Source: Vulcanisaeta distributa JCM 11213 (GTDB lineage: Archaea > Thermoproteota > Thermoprotei > Thermoproteales > Thermocladiaceae). Taken from it: a DNA stretch of 64,000 bases. The notes beneath the pieces were generated by a model. It saw only the letters and a list, made by a program, of their open reading frames with translations. It had not been told where the DNA came from and did not search any database. This document shows, piece by piece, positions 29,626 through 40,029 of the stretch. The translations under genes and the position numbers were made by a program. The first letter of the stretch is position 1; every line of letters starts with the position of its first letter. Where the stretch lies: the NCBI GenBank assembly GCA_001316125.1, contig BBCS01000001.1:558001-622000 (forward strand), in the 5' to 3' direction.

Positions 29626-31059
29626 ATGGGCGAGAGGAGGGACTTCACAGATTGGTTTGCCGAGCTTCTGCACCTTAAGGATGTACCTTTCATGGGTGTA
29701 CCTAATTACATGTTTAGTATTGAGTATTGGCTTGGCGGAATCTCGGCCAGCGCACTTGCCTGGCAGGTATTAACTGGGTTGCTGCTTCTATTCTATTATG
29801 AACCAAGCAATGCGTACAACTCAACAATGTCGATAATACATAACGTACCCTTTGGCTCGGTAATACTCTCATCGCACCTATACGGCGCCTACGTCATGAT
29901 ATTCGCCGTATACATGCATGGACTTTACGTAATGCTTAAGGGTGGTTATAAGAAACCAAGGGGGATTCCAGTGGGTGCTTGGTGTATTAATGTTTGTATT
30001 AACCCTCGGCGTAGCATTTATTGGGTATTCGCTGACCGGTGACGTATTGGCTACCGACGCTGTGGACGTAGGTAGAGGGTTATTAACGGCATTAGGCTTA
30101 CAGTCATTAATACCGATCGTCTTCGGCAACGGTACAGAACTCGATCTCTTCTCAAGGCTTCTAGCCTGGCACATAACCATAGCCGCGGCCATAATACTAC
30201 TATTCCTACTCCACTTCTACCTGGCTGAGGAGAATGGATTAATGCCGAGGTTAAAAGATGCTGGGTATAAGGCTCCAGCTGTAATTAATAAGAATAATAA
30301 CGATTTACCGCCTTGGTGGCCCAGGAACTTCATATACATGGTTGCATTAGTTTTTATGACCTGGGGGGGAATAATAATACTCATACCATCAATACTGGCA
30401 CTTCCCAGTGTTTATCCAAGCATACCAATACTCTTTTCGCCATATCCAGGGCCATCGCCGACTAGTCCCCAGGCCGCCGCAGTACCAGCTATCCACCCTG
30501 GTTCTTCCTATTTATTTATAAGATGCTCGACATGCCCTTTGGGCTTAAGATTGATGAAGTACTGTCAATGATTGTTCCAGTAATAATACTACTGATAATA
30601 CCCGCATTAGATAGGAACGATAAATTACACCCACTTGATAGGCCAGGTATCCTCGCCCTAGCCCTAATCGGCTTAACCTGGCTCATCGAACTAAGCGTGT
30701 GGAGTGCAATACAGCCTGGAGTACCTGTTAACCCATCATGGGCTACCCTCGTGATGCTGCCGCCGTTAGTAATAATAATCGCCGGCATATACGTGGCCCA
30801 TAGATCTTGGGTTAGTGTTAGGGATAAGGCTTTAAACGGAGGTAAGGCGGAAAGCGCCAAATCCACCTCATGGGTATTGAGTAAGCCGGCGGCATCAATT
30901 ATTGGTTATGTAACGGCTATTTTGACAATAATAATCATAGCATTATCGCTTGCCCTGAACCCAATAAGTGATGGACCATTCATAGGGATTTCATGGGGTG
31001 CTGCGTTGTTATTGTTATCGGCATCAATATTTAGTTACTTCTATACAAACTATATTTAA
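29626..31059 (+). CDS. Cytochrome b (SoxN type) of a bc1-like complex
   Basis: About 477 residues, fused b6/subunit-IV arrangement with ten or more membrane helices. Heme-ligand histidines are visible as pairs in ILSSHLYGAYVMIFAVYMHG and LLAWHITIAAAIILLFLLHF. The quinone-site motif in the PEWY position reads PPWFFLFIY. Two breaks occur: at the G5 run 29960-29964 (four Gs give KKPRGFQWVLGV) and near 30490, before YPPWFFL. The C-terminal third has five further hydrophobic segments. Together with the Rieske and CbsAB proteins it makes an archaeal quinol-oxidising complex. Confidence 0.92.
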
Positions 31060-31091
31060 ATCAAAGTTGATCCAGACCCTTCACTTAAAAA

Positions 31092-31877
31092 TCACGTACC
31101 CTTATACTTAGAGACGCATTTTAACCTTGCATTTTTTACGGCCTTTAATAATTCATTACGCCTGCCCTGGTCCATTAATGTTGATACTACCGCATCTAGA
31201 TATAACGAGTCTATGGCGTTAATGCCTGCCTTAATCCAATCAACCAGTTGATGCCTTATGGGCGGTTATAACCTCAGACCTTTAATGATGTTCTTAGCAT
31301 CTCCGAAAAGATTTTCTCTATTGATTATATGAACAATCCCATAATTAGCAGCCTCAGTAATCGCCAGGGGGGGTGATCCAGTGAGCACGTCTATCGCCTT
31401 ATACCTGGGCATTTTCTCAAGAATAACCTTAGCCCCCCCAAGCGGCATTGGCACGCCAACAATACCCTCCGGATAGCACATGTACACGTCAGGTGGGGCT
31501 ATCACTAGGTCGCTCAAAAGGGCCAGCTCCATCCCTAAACCCAGTGCTGACCCATTAAGTATTGTTATTACGGGTTTATCCATAACAGCTATGACAGAGA
31601 CTAGGGCTTTAATGCCCCCCCTCACTAACTCCTTAATTGAGGCATAGTCAGGCGTTATGGAATCCCAGGGGATACCAATGGTAAAGAATGAGCCGCCAGT
31701 CCCCCCCGTAATGACCGCCCAATTAATACCATTATCGTTATTAGCCACTGTTAATGCTGTTGTCAACTGCATTATTACGTCAAGGCTAAGGACATTTTCT
31801 GGACCATTATTAATGGCGATGACGCCAATTCCCTCCTCATTCCAAAGCATTATTTTATTAAATTGAATAGAGGACAT
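31092..31877 (-). CDS. Enoyl-CoA hydratase/isomerase-family protein
   Basis: Crotonase-fold enzyme acting on acyl-CoA thioesters. Oxyanion-hole elements GGSFFTIGIPWDS and NGSALGLGMELALLSDLVIA are present, followed by PEGIVGVPMPLGGAKVILE. In the second catalytic position (GIVGVPMP) no Glu pair typical of hydratase is clear, so the exact reaction is uncertain. An in-frame TAA at 31266-31268 interrupts the chain, yet the same strand codes on for about 58 residues (RHQLVDWIKAGINAID ... ) to TGA at 31092, which supplies the C-terminal helices expected at a family length of about 255. I read it as one gene with a local error. Three seven-base runs add Gly or Pro residues. Confidence 0.75.
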
Positions 31878-31928
31878 ACATTCTTCGTAATTACGAACGC
31901 ACTTAAATTAATAACGCTCTATCCATAA

Positions 31929-32772
31929 CTAGGAAAACTTAATGCTCTCAAGGTATTTGATTTCATCCTCAGTTAATCTCCAACCAGCAACACCGAGGTT
32001 TTCTTTAACGTGGTTGGGGGTTTGAGGCTCTAGGTATTGGAAATACATGTTCCTGCTTACTAATTATCCAATTAAGCACTATTTGTGCTACGGTCTTTTG
32101 ACCATGGTTCCTACTTATCATTTCCAGGGCATCCCTTGGAAACCTACTAATGAGTTTTCCATGACCAAGTGGGTAATACGCTATCACTGCCATGCCATTT
32201 TTCCTCGCATACGGTATTATGTCATTCTCAATTCTCCTATCCATTAGGCTATAGGGCATTTGGATGGAGACGATTTCGTACTTCTTCAGTGCATTCTGAG
32301 CTTCAATAATTTGATTAAGACTGAAGTTACTAAGTCCTATGAACCTTATTAAGCCACTATCGACTAAATACTCCATGGCTCTCATGGTCTCCGTGATTGG
32401 GACTCTCCTATTAGGGAAGTGTATTTGGTATAGGTCTATGTACTTAACACCGAGCCTTTCAAGGCTTCTTTTCGCAGCCTTAATGACGGCATCATACCTA
32501 AGATGTGTTGGCCAGACCTTAGTGGCTATGAACAATTCCTCCCTGTTAAAATCCTTAATAGCCTCGCCAACCAGCGGTTCCGACCCATATATCTCCGCCG
32601 TATCTATGAAGTTGATGCCTCCCTCTAGACCAACTCTTAAGGCCTTGAGCTTTCTCTCGTAACCAGGTCTTATACCGAGCCTTGATAGTACTATCCAGCC
32701 CGGGTCGTAATATGTGCCCATGCCTATTATGGATACCTTAACACCGGTCTTGCTAAATACCCTATACTCCAC
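31929..32772 (-). CDS. Aldo/keto reductase (first copy)
   Basis: NADPH-dependent carbonyl reductase of the AKR superfamily, about 280 residues. Catalytic tetrad elements: FIDTAEIYG (Asp, Tyr), IATKVWPTHL (Lys) and DLYQIHFPN (His). Cofactor region: IPIPRASN. The C-terminus is separated by a frame break on the G5 run at 32016-32020; four give ASNPNHVKENLGVAGWRL and continue to TAG at 31929. A second AKR of the same family lies at 59511-60460, about 45% alike by eye. Substrates are unknown. ATG start 32772; the AT-rich region above it separates it from the divergent flavin oxidoreductase. Confidence 0.88.
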
Positions 32773-32898
32773 GTATTGGCATTACCAACTCCCATTATTA
32801 ACTTATCCCGGCTAATTTTAAGAGTCGTAAGGATCAATAATTTATGAATAGGGGGGGCGGGTGCTTTATATCACAACTACGCCCTAACGCAATGAGCT

Positions 32899-34575
32899 AT
32901 GTCGTTTAATAAATTATTTGAACCAATTACCGTGGGTGACGTCGAATTAAGTAATAGGATCGTCATGTCACCAATGGCCACAAACTTAGCAACACCCGAG
33001 GGTTACCCAACAGAGGAGTTAGTAATGTATTACGTTAGGAGGGCCTTCGTTGGCTTAATAATAACTGAGTATACCTATGTAAATAGGGTTGATGCCAGGG
33101 GTACGCCGAACCAACTCGGTCTATATAGCGATGACCTAATACCCAAGTTCGCGAGGCTAACGGAGGCTATTCATAATGCTGGGACCAAAATATTCGTTCA
33201 ATTGGTTCATGTTGGTAGGAAGACCAGGAGGGACTTAATATGGAATAATACACCGATAGCCCCCCCATCTAACGTGCCATTGCTTGAACCGGTTAGGGAG
33301 ATGAGTGAGGATGACATTAATAGGGTCATTAATGATTTCGTTAAGGCGGCCATTAGGGCTGAAAGGAGTGGTTTTGATGGTATTGAGCTTCATGGAGCGC
33401 ACGGATATTTAATAGCTCAATTTCTATCGCCGGCCGTAAATAGGAGGAGTGATAGGTATAGGGATGGCGTTATATTCCTTGAGGAGCTTCTTAAAGAGGT
33501 TAGGAGTGTGGTGTCCATACCCATTGGCCTGAGGATATCAGTTACCGAGTTCGACAGAGAGGCTTGACACCAGAGATGGTTGCCAAAATTATTAAGAGGG
33601 TTGAGGGATTACTTGATTACGTTCATCTATCGGCTGGTAGGGACGGACCATTGGGAAGTTCAACACCCTTTTACTATAAAAGACCGAGCTTCATTGATGA
33701 GGCTAAGGTTGTTAGATCAACGACTAAATTACCACTATTCCTGGTAGCTCTATCTCTACGCCAGAGGATGCCGTGAAGGTCCTTGAGGTCGCGGATGCCG
33801 TTGTCATTGGCAGGCAATTACTCGCTGACCCTGATTGGCCGATTAAGGTTAGGCTTAACATGCCGATTAGGCCGTGCATTAGGTGTAATCAATCATGTAG
33901 GTTACCAGCCACTAGGGAGGTTAGGTGTGATGTTAATCCAGAACTTGGTTGGGAACTGCTTCCTCCACCGCCTAAGGGGGGGTTCGGCGAAGTCGTTGTC
34001 GTTGGTGGTGGGTTAATGGGTATGGAGGCGGCACGTATATTGGCTTTACGGGGTTTTGATGTGAAACTTTATGAAAAGGGTGATAAGCTTGGTGGACAAC
34101 TTAATGAGATCAGGGATCCGTATAAGAGGGCTGAATTCATGAGGCTTGTGGATTATTACGAGAGGGAGCTGAAGGGGGGGTTAGGCGTTAAGGTTTATCT
34201 TAACACAGAGTTTAAGGATGATGGAGGTAATGTTATTTATGCCGTGCCTAAGGAACGCCAACCCGAGTTTAAGGATTACAGGGGGGGTTTGAGGATACTC
34301 CTTGATTCCAACCTCTATGCATATCAAGATTACGTATTTGAGTGGGTTAGGCGTAATGAGGTTTATGTTACGGATAATGTGTTTAGGGGTCTCGATAGGC
34401 TAGGGCATACCTATTGATGGAGAAGTATAGGGAGTTGGGTGTTGAGTTCGTAAAGTCGCCAGAGTCCGTAAAGGCCGATGTGGTGATTCACGGTGTTTAC
34501 AGAGACCAACCATCAATAGGAAAAGCCATAGCAAGGGGATACTGGCTTGGGAGGACTTATGGTCAATTGAAATAA
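32899..34575 (+). CDS. NADH:flavin oxidoreductase / 2,4-dienoyl-CoA reductase-like enzyme
   Basis: About 559 residues: an N-terminal old-yellow-enzyme TIM barrel ([41 protein letters not shown] with the catalytic His pair), a [4Fe-4S] motif CIRCNQSCR and an FAD/NAD Rossmann segment [17 protein letters not shown]. This is the architecture of 2,4-dienoyl-CoA reductase, usually about 640-670 residues, so the C-terminal nucleotide-binding half is shortened. Breaks occur near 33563, 33750 and 34410. Five seven-base runs lie inside. Divergently transcribed from an aldo/keto reductase and near an enoyl-CoA hydratase, which suggests involvement in oxidation of unsaturated acyl compounds. Confidence 0.85.
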
Positions 34576-34695
34576 TTGGCAATGGATCAGGTACCCCCCC
34601 AGGATCGATCACCAGTCACATGGCATGTCACTCATCACTTAACGAAGAGTTTAATCAAGGCCTTAAAATACTTAACTTGGGCATTGCTTCGTTGG

Positions 34696-34706
34696 GTTTA
34701 TAAGCA
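34696..34706 (+). promoter_or_regulatory. TATA box before the zinc-ribbon protein gene
   Basis: GTTTATAAGCA about 27 bases upstream of the GTG at 34728, at the distance expected for a leaderless transcript. It belongs to the stretch 34576-34727, otherwise without features except a C7 run at 34593-34599. Confidence 0.45.
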
Positions 34707-34727
34707 GGTTGCATTAGGTTTAGCAAC

Positions 34728-35127
34728 GTGAGTGTCAGTAGTAGGGACTTGGTTGCCAAGAAAATGGCGCAATTAATTAGCTGGGGCAACACTGACTAGT
34801 TATACATGCCCGGTGTGCGGTACGCCACTGCTTAGGTTAAAGACCGGTGAGTATTACTGCGCGAATTGTGATAGGCCCGTGGTCATTGTTAAGTCTGATG
34901 CTGAGGAGAAGGAGGTCATGATTAGGTACGGTCTCATGGATATTAGGGATACGCTATATGAGAGGCTGGTAATGATTAATAACGAGCTTAAGGAGACCAA
35001 GGACATTGATAGGATAAATGAGCTCGTTAAGTCAATGGTACTTATCCTGGAGGCTTATGATAAGATAACGCAGATAATAAACCAGGGATTGCCGAAGAGC
35101 GAGGTAACTAAGGCTGAAAGGAAATAG
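34728..35127 (+). CDS. Zinc-binding protein, Sjogren/scleroderma autoantigen 1 (p27) family
   Basis: About 132 residues. N-terminal helix DLVAKKMAQLISWG, then a zinc ribbon with two pairs of cysteines, YTCPVCGTPLLRLKTGEYYC followed by ANCD, which is the family signature, and a helical C-terminal half. Archaeal members are widespread and uncharacterised; the human homologue interacts with the centromere. The frame breaks near 34786, where one base is lost in TGGGG-CAACACTGAC; restoring gives SWGATLTSYTCPVC. GTG start at 34728. It overlaps the convergent Pelota gene by 20 bases at the 3' end. Confidence 0.82.
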
Positions 35128-36175
35128 GAAACCTTAGTAATGCGGCGACACCGCCAATACTCCTCAGTTTCTCACCACCCTCTGTACTCGATGGTATTAC
35201 CACGAGGTTAGCCCTCGTCCTCAACGCCATACTAACCAAATCCCTCATTTCATCACCCCCCCTCTCCTTATAGGTCTCGTCAAGCACTATTAACACCTCC
35301 ACCGCACCAAACTCAAGCGCCTTCCTAACCTCATCAATGCTAATAGCCACCAACCCATTACCCACACCTAACCTATTGAACACCTCATCAACGTATTCCT
35401 GCCCAAGGCTTATATTCAACTTCCTAAGAACATCACCGCCAACCCTCTCAAACTCATAAACACCGGCCAGGCCGCCCTCACCCTGCTCATGATAAATAAT
35501 TGGTATGCCTAACTTACCTAGCTCCTCATTAATTACATCCCTAGCCATGGATAGTGTCATGTGGTTACCAACGACAATAATATGTGTAGGTCTCTTAACC
35601 TGTATCCATTGCCTAATCTGGATAAGCGCGTTTCTGAGGGACTTCCTAAACCTATCAAGAGAGTCCTCGCCCTCCTTACCGCCGGCCTGTATTGGTATTG
35701 TCCCAAGCAACTCTCTACCAAACCTACGAATGTGGGCAACTGCGACCTCCTCCATTGAGACCGAAACCAATAACACGCTTATTGATGCACCACCGAACAT
35801 CTCCAAAACCTTACTAATGAACTCCCTATCAATACCGCCCGGTTTAACCAACCTATACTCGAGCCCATAGGACAACTCCATCGTGTGGTGACTACCCTTG
35901 GCACCCTCAAACCACTCAGGAACCTCTATCAACACGCCCCCCCTAACCCTAAGTGAACCCCCCCTAAACGCATGATACTCAAGACCCTCAACCCTAAGGC
36001 CCACATAAATCTTAACCCTCTCACCCCCCCTAGAACCTTCCCTACCCCCCCTGAACTCCCTGACTGTCCAACCATAAATAACGTCGCCCGGATCAATTAG
36101 CAGGTAAATGACGTATAGGTCATCCTCGCCCTCAACCACGAAGTCAACCCAATCCTTACCAAAGTTAAGCTTCAC
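35108..36175 (-). CDS. pelA: Pelota/Dom34 ribosome rescue factor
   Basis: Recognises stalled ribosomes with an empty A site and, with ABCE1, splits them. 355 residues in three domains: N-terminal Sm-like domain beginning FVVEGEDDLYVIYLLIDPGD and continuing IYGWTVREFRG, a central domain with VSVSMEEVAVAHIRRFG, and a C-terminal eRF1-3-like domain with GAVEVLIVLDE. No GGQ motif, as expected for Pelota. Six runs of seven C in the reverse strand (35256-35262, 35937-35943, 35958-35964, 36024-36030, 36044-36050 and others) put extra Gly residues in the N-terminal domain loops, which are probably not real. Intact frame throughout. Confidence 0.93.
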   Translation of the reverse strand: MKLNFGKDWVDFVVEGEDDLYVIYLLIDPGDVIYGWTVREFRGGREGSRGGERVKIYVGLRVEGLEYHAFRGGSLRVRGGVLIEVPEWFEGAKGSHHTMELSYGLEYRLVKPGGIDREFISKVLEMFGGASISVLLVSVSMEEVAVAHIRRFGRELLGTIPIQAGGKEGEDSLDRFRKSLRNALIQIRQWIQVKRPTHIIVVGNHMTLSMARDVINEELGKLGIPIIYHEQGEGGLAGVYEFERVGGDVLRKLNISLGQEYVDEVFNRLGVGNGLVAISIDEVRKALEFGAVEVLIVLDETYKERGGDEMRDLVSMALRTRANLVVIPSSTEGGEKLRSIGGVAALLRFPISFQP

Positions 36176-36207
36176 GGGAGAACCAACGAACTTAGGTAAT
36201 TAAATAA

Positions 36208-36954
36208 CTATCCACTAGGACTTCCTCCTTGACTCTCCTTCGACTTCTTCTCCTCAAGCTTCCTGAGCGTTATGCCGTGCATCGCGGCTGCGTACCACAG
36301 CATCTTCCAAACATCAGGTCCCCTATCACCGTACTCCATAACGAACTTCCTAGCCAATTGCAATAACTCATCAGCCTCCTCAAGCGTTAACTCATCCTTA
36401 TCAATAAGCTCAAGCAACCTCCTCTTCTCAGCATCCGTAAGTGGGTTAGTGGCCGCAGTAACCATGCTACGTAATGCAGCCTTAACGAAACTCACATCCT
36501 TACTATCAAGAATACCCCTAAAACCGAGGAACTCGGTAATAAATTCATTCTGGCCGGTAATAATATTGACAAGCTTATTAAACTTTCCATCCACGTAACT
36601 CCTGAATTCGCCAAGTTTTGAATCAACATAGCCCTTAAGTTCACTAAACTTGGTGTCCACGTAACTCTTCAAATCCCTCTCAAGTCTATCAAACCTATCA
36701 TCAATTCTTTCAAATCTCTTATCAATCTCCCCAAATCTTTCGTCTATTTTTTCGAATCTCTTATCGACCTCCTCGAATCTTTTATCGATTTGCTTGAATC
36801 GTTCATCTATTTGTTTGAATCTTTCGTCTATTTGCCTGAACCTCATGTCGATCTCCCTAAACTTACCACCAAGCCAATAAAGCGTCGTGCCCAGTATCGT
36901 AACTATGGTAATAATAGGCCCAACAACACCCAAAACTAACGATAAATCCATCAA
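36208..36954 (-). CDS. Membrane-anchored heptad-repeat coiled-coil protein
   Basis: 248 residues. Residues 5-28 form one membrane helix. Residues about 36-95 are eight near-perfect copies of a seven-residue unit with consensus RFEEIDK (for example RFKQIDE, RFEKIDE, RFERIDD), i.e. a long coiled coil, followed by an extension DLKSYVDTKFSELKGYVDSK with an 11-residue repeat spacing. The C-terminal domain (about 140-235) is helical with TDAEKRRLLELIDKDELTLE and VWKMLWYAAAMHGITLR. Such proteins are common in crenarchaea without known function. It starts 33 bases after Pelota but the reading direction is shared, so an operon is possible. Confidence 0.65.
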   Translation of the reverse strand: MMDLSLVLGVVGPIITIVTILGTTLYWLGGKFREIDMRFRQIDERFKQIDERFKQIDKRFEEVDKRFEKIDERFGEIDKRFERIDDRFDRLERDLKSYVDTKFSELKGYVDSKLGEFRSYVDGKFNKLVNIITGQNEFITEFLGFRGILDSKDVSFVKAALRSMVTAATNPLTDAEKRRLLELIDKDELTLEEADELLQLARKFVMEYGDRGPDVWKMLWYAAAMHGITLRKLEEKKSKESQGGSPSG

Positions 36955-37033
36955 TCATAATAATAGTGATTTTAGTTAATATTCCTTGCGCAGATCATGT
37001 CCTAATCCATTCGTGGGTTCGTGCTAGGAATTG

Positions 37034-37058
37034 CTTATAAATAGGATATGCATCCTAT
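37034..37058 (+). promoter_or_regulatory. TATA box and operator-like palindrome before the MFS-kinase gene
   Basis: CTTATAAATA (37034-37043) is followed directly by the inverted repeat ATAGGAT-ATGC-ATCCTAT (37041-37058), with perfect 7-base arms, ending one base before the ATG at 37060. A protein bound there would cover the transcription start, so this is a good candidate for a repressor site that responds to a sugar. Confidence 0.5.
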
Positions 37059-37059
37059 C

Positions 37060-39228
37060 ATGATGATGAGGGATGAAGGGTGGAGTGGGGTGCATACGTT
37101 GGTCTTCACGGTATTTTCCATAAGCACCACGATTGAGGCTTACATATATTCCATAGCCTACATAGCCTCCGGCTGGGTCTCAGTGCCAAGTCCTTAATCG
37201 CCCTATTATCTATTTGGCCACCCCCCCTATGGCTACTAATTGGTGGCGCCTTAATGGGGGCCTATCTCAGATGCCATTGGCAGGAAGAGGAGCCTCTACT
37301 TATCATTGGTTATGTACGTAATAGGTTCCGTAATCCTAATACTCAGTATTAACTACGCATTATTGCTATTTTCCATAGCCGTATTAATGCTCGCTGTTGG
37401 TGGTGAGTATAACACAGTTATGATCTCATCCCATGAATACTTCCCGAGCAATATCAGGGGGGGTCGCGCTGTTTATTTAATACTTAACTTCACGAATTTC
37501 GGCGGCGCTTGGCAGCGGCTCTAGCCTGGCAAACATAGCATCAGTGCCGCTTCAAAAGCTCGCACTTGGGCTTACAATACTCATAATAATCCCAGTGCTT
37601 TACCTACTTAGGTCATTAATTCCCGAATCACCATACTGGCTCAGGACTAAGAAGGTAATTCCTGAGGATCAGTGGCCTTATTTAATTAAGGAGGGAGGTA
37701 ATCGTACATCCGTAAGGTTACCACCATTACCAGTTAGGGTAGTGATTGGAGGCTTAATCGGCTGGTCATATACAGCGGGCTTCACATTAATAGTATTAAC
37801 CTTCGGGCCCTATTACTTCCCTAACCTCACTAATTGGCTTATTTTCACCTTCTCAGTGGCGTCCTTCATCTCCGGAATACCAGTGAGCATGCTTGCCGAT
37901 AGGGTTAGCAGGAAATTACTGTTACTTATTTCATCGTTAGGATCCCTAATTATCTCAATACTCATACTATCACTAATTGGTGGTCTCGTGAACAATCAAT
38001 ACATCTTCTGGGCGCTCTTCATACTATTTTCAATACTCGTAAATACGTACTTCCTAACTGAGGACACGTTGAAATCCGAGTATTGGGTTACGAGACGCAG
38101 AGGCTCTTACACCGCGGTCGTTAGGGTCATGTCATTGGGCGGTTCAATACCGGTGATATTCCTATCATCTTACCTGCCAGTGAACTCATACTTAATACTG
38201 GCAGCCACAATATTTGGTGTTGGTTTTGCAGCATCCCTTATCTGGTACTTAATTGGTGCTGAGACTGGTAAGGGAATTAGTATTAGTGCGTGGAACATGA
38301 GTAATAATGAGGATAAATTTGACCTGGTGATAATCTCTGACTGTGTCTTAGATATTTATTATAGGGTTAGGGAATTACCGATTAAGGCTGGTGACATCGC
38401 CGTATCTAATATAATTGCCTTATCACCTGGTGGTGCATGTATAACGGCATTAATAGCCCGTAAACTGGGCCTTAAGGTTACAGTCATTGATAGGGTTGGT
38501 GATGACCCATTCTCTGACATACTCATTAAGTACCTTAATGATGCTGGTGTGCACACAGGGTTTATGAAAAGGGTGCGTGGTTTCGTAACAATATCCAATA
38601 ATATAATCGGCGCTGATGATCACGCATTCATGGGTTACCTAGGTGTTGGTAAGGAATTAACGATCAACGATGTTAATGAGAATGTAATTAGGAATTCGAG
38701 GGCTGTATTTATCAACGGCTTCTATGCCTCATTTACGAGAGACATTATCAATGTATTCACAGAGGTAATCAGAATTGCCCATAAACACTCAGTCCCTATC
38801 TTCCTCGATACGGGACCCTCCATTAATAATACGGACCTCATGATTAACCTCATTAAGTCAGTAAGTACCGTCTTTATGAATGAGGAAGAGGTGAAAAGAT
38901 TATTTGGTGATATAAATGGTTTAGCTAACACCACACGTGGTACTGACGTTATTGCCGTAGTGAAGCTAGGCAGTAAGGGCGCTGCCTGGTACATAATAGA
39001 GTGATTCAACAATGCCGACCTTATAACGTGAGTAATGCAATGACAACAATAGGCGCTGGTGATACATTTGATGCTGCTTACATGGCTGGCATCATGCATG
39101 GACTGAGTCCCATGAATTCCTGTGATTTAGGCAATAAGATTGCTGCATTAAGAATTCAATATCTAACACCATTGGAGCTGCCTGATCTTAAGGACCACCT
39201 AATGAGTAGGCCCCCCCGTCCTCGTTAA
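37060..39228 (+). CDS. MFS sugar-type transporter joined in frame to a PfkB-family sugar kinase
   Basis: About 722 residues. Residues 1-415 are a major facilitator: SPKS-to-LIGGALMGAYLSDAIGRKRS (loop 2-3 motif D-x-x-G-R-K), HEYFPSNIRGRAVYLI and MLADRVSRK. From about 38310 the frame reads on without stop into a ribokinase-fold kinase: VIISDCVLDIYYRVRELP, SPGGACITALIARKLGL, FLDTGPS, and TTIGAGDTFDAAYMAGI with the anion hole and catalytic Asp. Breaks occur near 37190, 37268, 37515 and 39005. The joint (about 38298-38312) reads ISAWNMSNNE; in another frame an ATGA overlap sits there, so a lost stop through one base error is equally possible. Either way transport and phosphorylation of one carbohydrate are coupled. 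Confidence 0.78.
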
Positions 39229-39339
39229 TAATTGGTAAAGAATTGGTATTAATTAAGTTGTTTTATACCGATAATACTTCATGCTTATTTCTAAACTTAG
39301 TAACAACCTTTTTAAAGACGTAACAATAACGCAGTCTTC

Positions 39340-39570
39340 GTGAGGATAGTACTTCACACGGCCAAGGGGGGGCCATATGAGTATAAAACACCAAGTGGTG
39401 AATCGGTGTGGATATGCATGTGCGGTTTGAGCGATGTATACCCAATATGCAGCGGTAAGCATAAGCTTGTACGTGATGAGGAGGATAATAAAGTGTACAC
39501 TTATGACCAGAACGGCAATAGGCTTGGTGTTATAAACCTAGAGGGTGTTGAGAGGTTAAGGAGGGTTTGA
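39340..39570 (+). CDS. CDGSH iron-sulfur domain protein
   Basis: 76 residues. The [2Fe-2S] motif ICMCGLSDVYPICSGKH matches the zf-CDGSH pattern C-x-C-x2-S-x3-P-x-C-x-G-x-H, three cysteines and one His. In archaea such small proteins are thought to handle electron transfer or Fe-S storage. GTG at 39340 is preferred, with TTTTTAAAG promoter element at 39307-39316. KGPYEYK reads KGGPYEYK at the G7 run 39365-39371. It is convergent with a DsrE-like gene, 36 bases apart, which itself has redox or sulfur links. Confidence 0.9.
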   Translation: MRIVLHTAKGGPYEYKTPSGESVWICMCGLSDVYPICSGKHKLVRDEEDNKVYTYDQNGNRLGVINLEGVERLRRV

Positions 39571-39606
39571 GGGGGGGATCTGGTATATTTTCAATTCTCT
39601 TTAAAT

Positions 39607-39940
39607 TTAAAACACCAATACCTGGTACCCATTATTTATGTAGTACGCAACTCTATCACCGGCAGGGTGTAGCTTAATACCTATCTTGGTTAACTGCTGA
39701 TCTATTCCCTTATTTCTCGCATAATTAATGCATGCACTATCAATTGCCCCCTGCTCTCAGCAATTTCTCGAAATTATCCTTGGCAAGTCCCTCAAGCCTC
39801 AATAGTCTTTCCTGGGCCGGTCCCCAGAAGATGACCTTAAAGTCCTCATACCTATTTGTACCGACAGTATTTGCGGCCATTGTTAACGCCAGATCCATCT
39901 TAACATCATCGCTCATTATTAGGAAGACTACCTTCGCCAT
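39607..39940 (-). CDS. DsrE/DsrF-like protein (second copy in the window)
   Basis: About 110 residues. MAKVVFLIMSDDVKMDLALT and YEDFKVIFWGPAQERLL are the first two beta-alpha units of the DsrE fold; after the break, GAIDSACINYARNKGI supplies a Cys in the position used by persulfide carriers. The break lies on a C5 run (39747-39751); four give LLRAGAIDSAC and the frame goes to TAA at 39607. It is convergent with CDGSH and separated from the DsrE of the tusA group by 14 kb. Confidence 0.75.
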
Positions 39941-40029
39941 CGCGCATCAACGCTCTGCCTAATTTATGTGTATTTCGCGCCTGCCAATGTTCATTAACCA
40001 TTTCATGAATTCTTACTAAGCGCGATTGG

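Noticed and set aside
36208..36954. Methyl-accepting chemotaxis-like receptor
   Set aside because: Single anchor and coiled coil resemble one, but the conserved signalling hairpin and a HAMP domain are absent.
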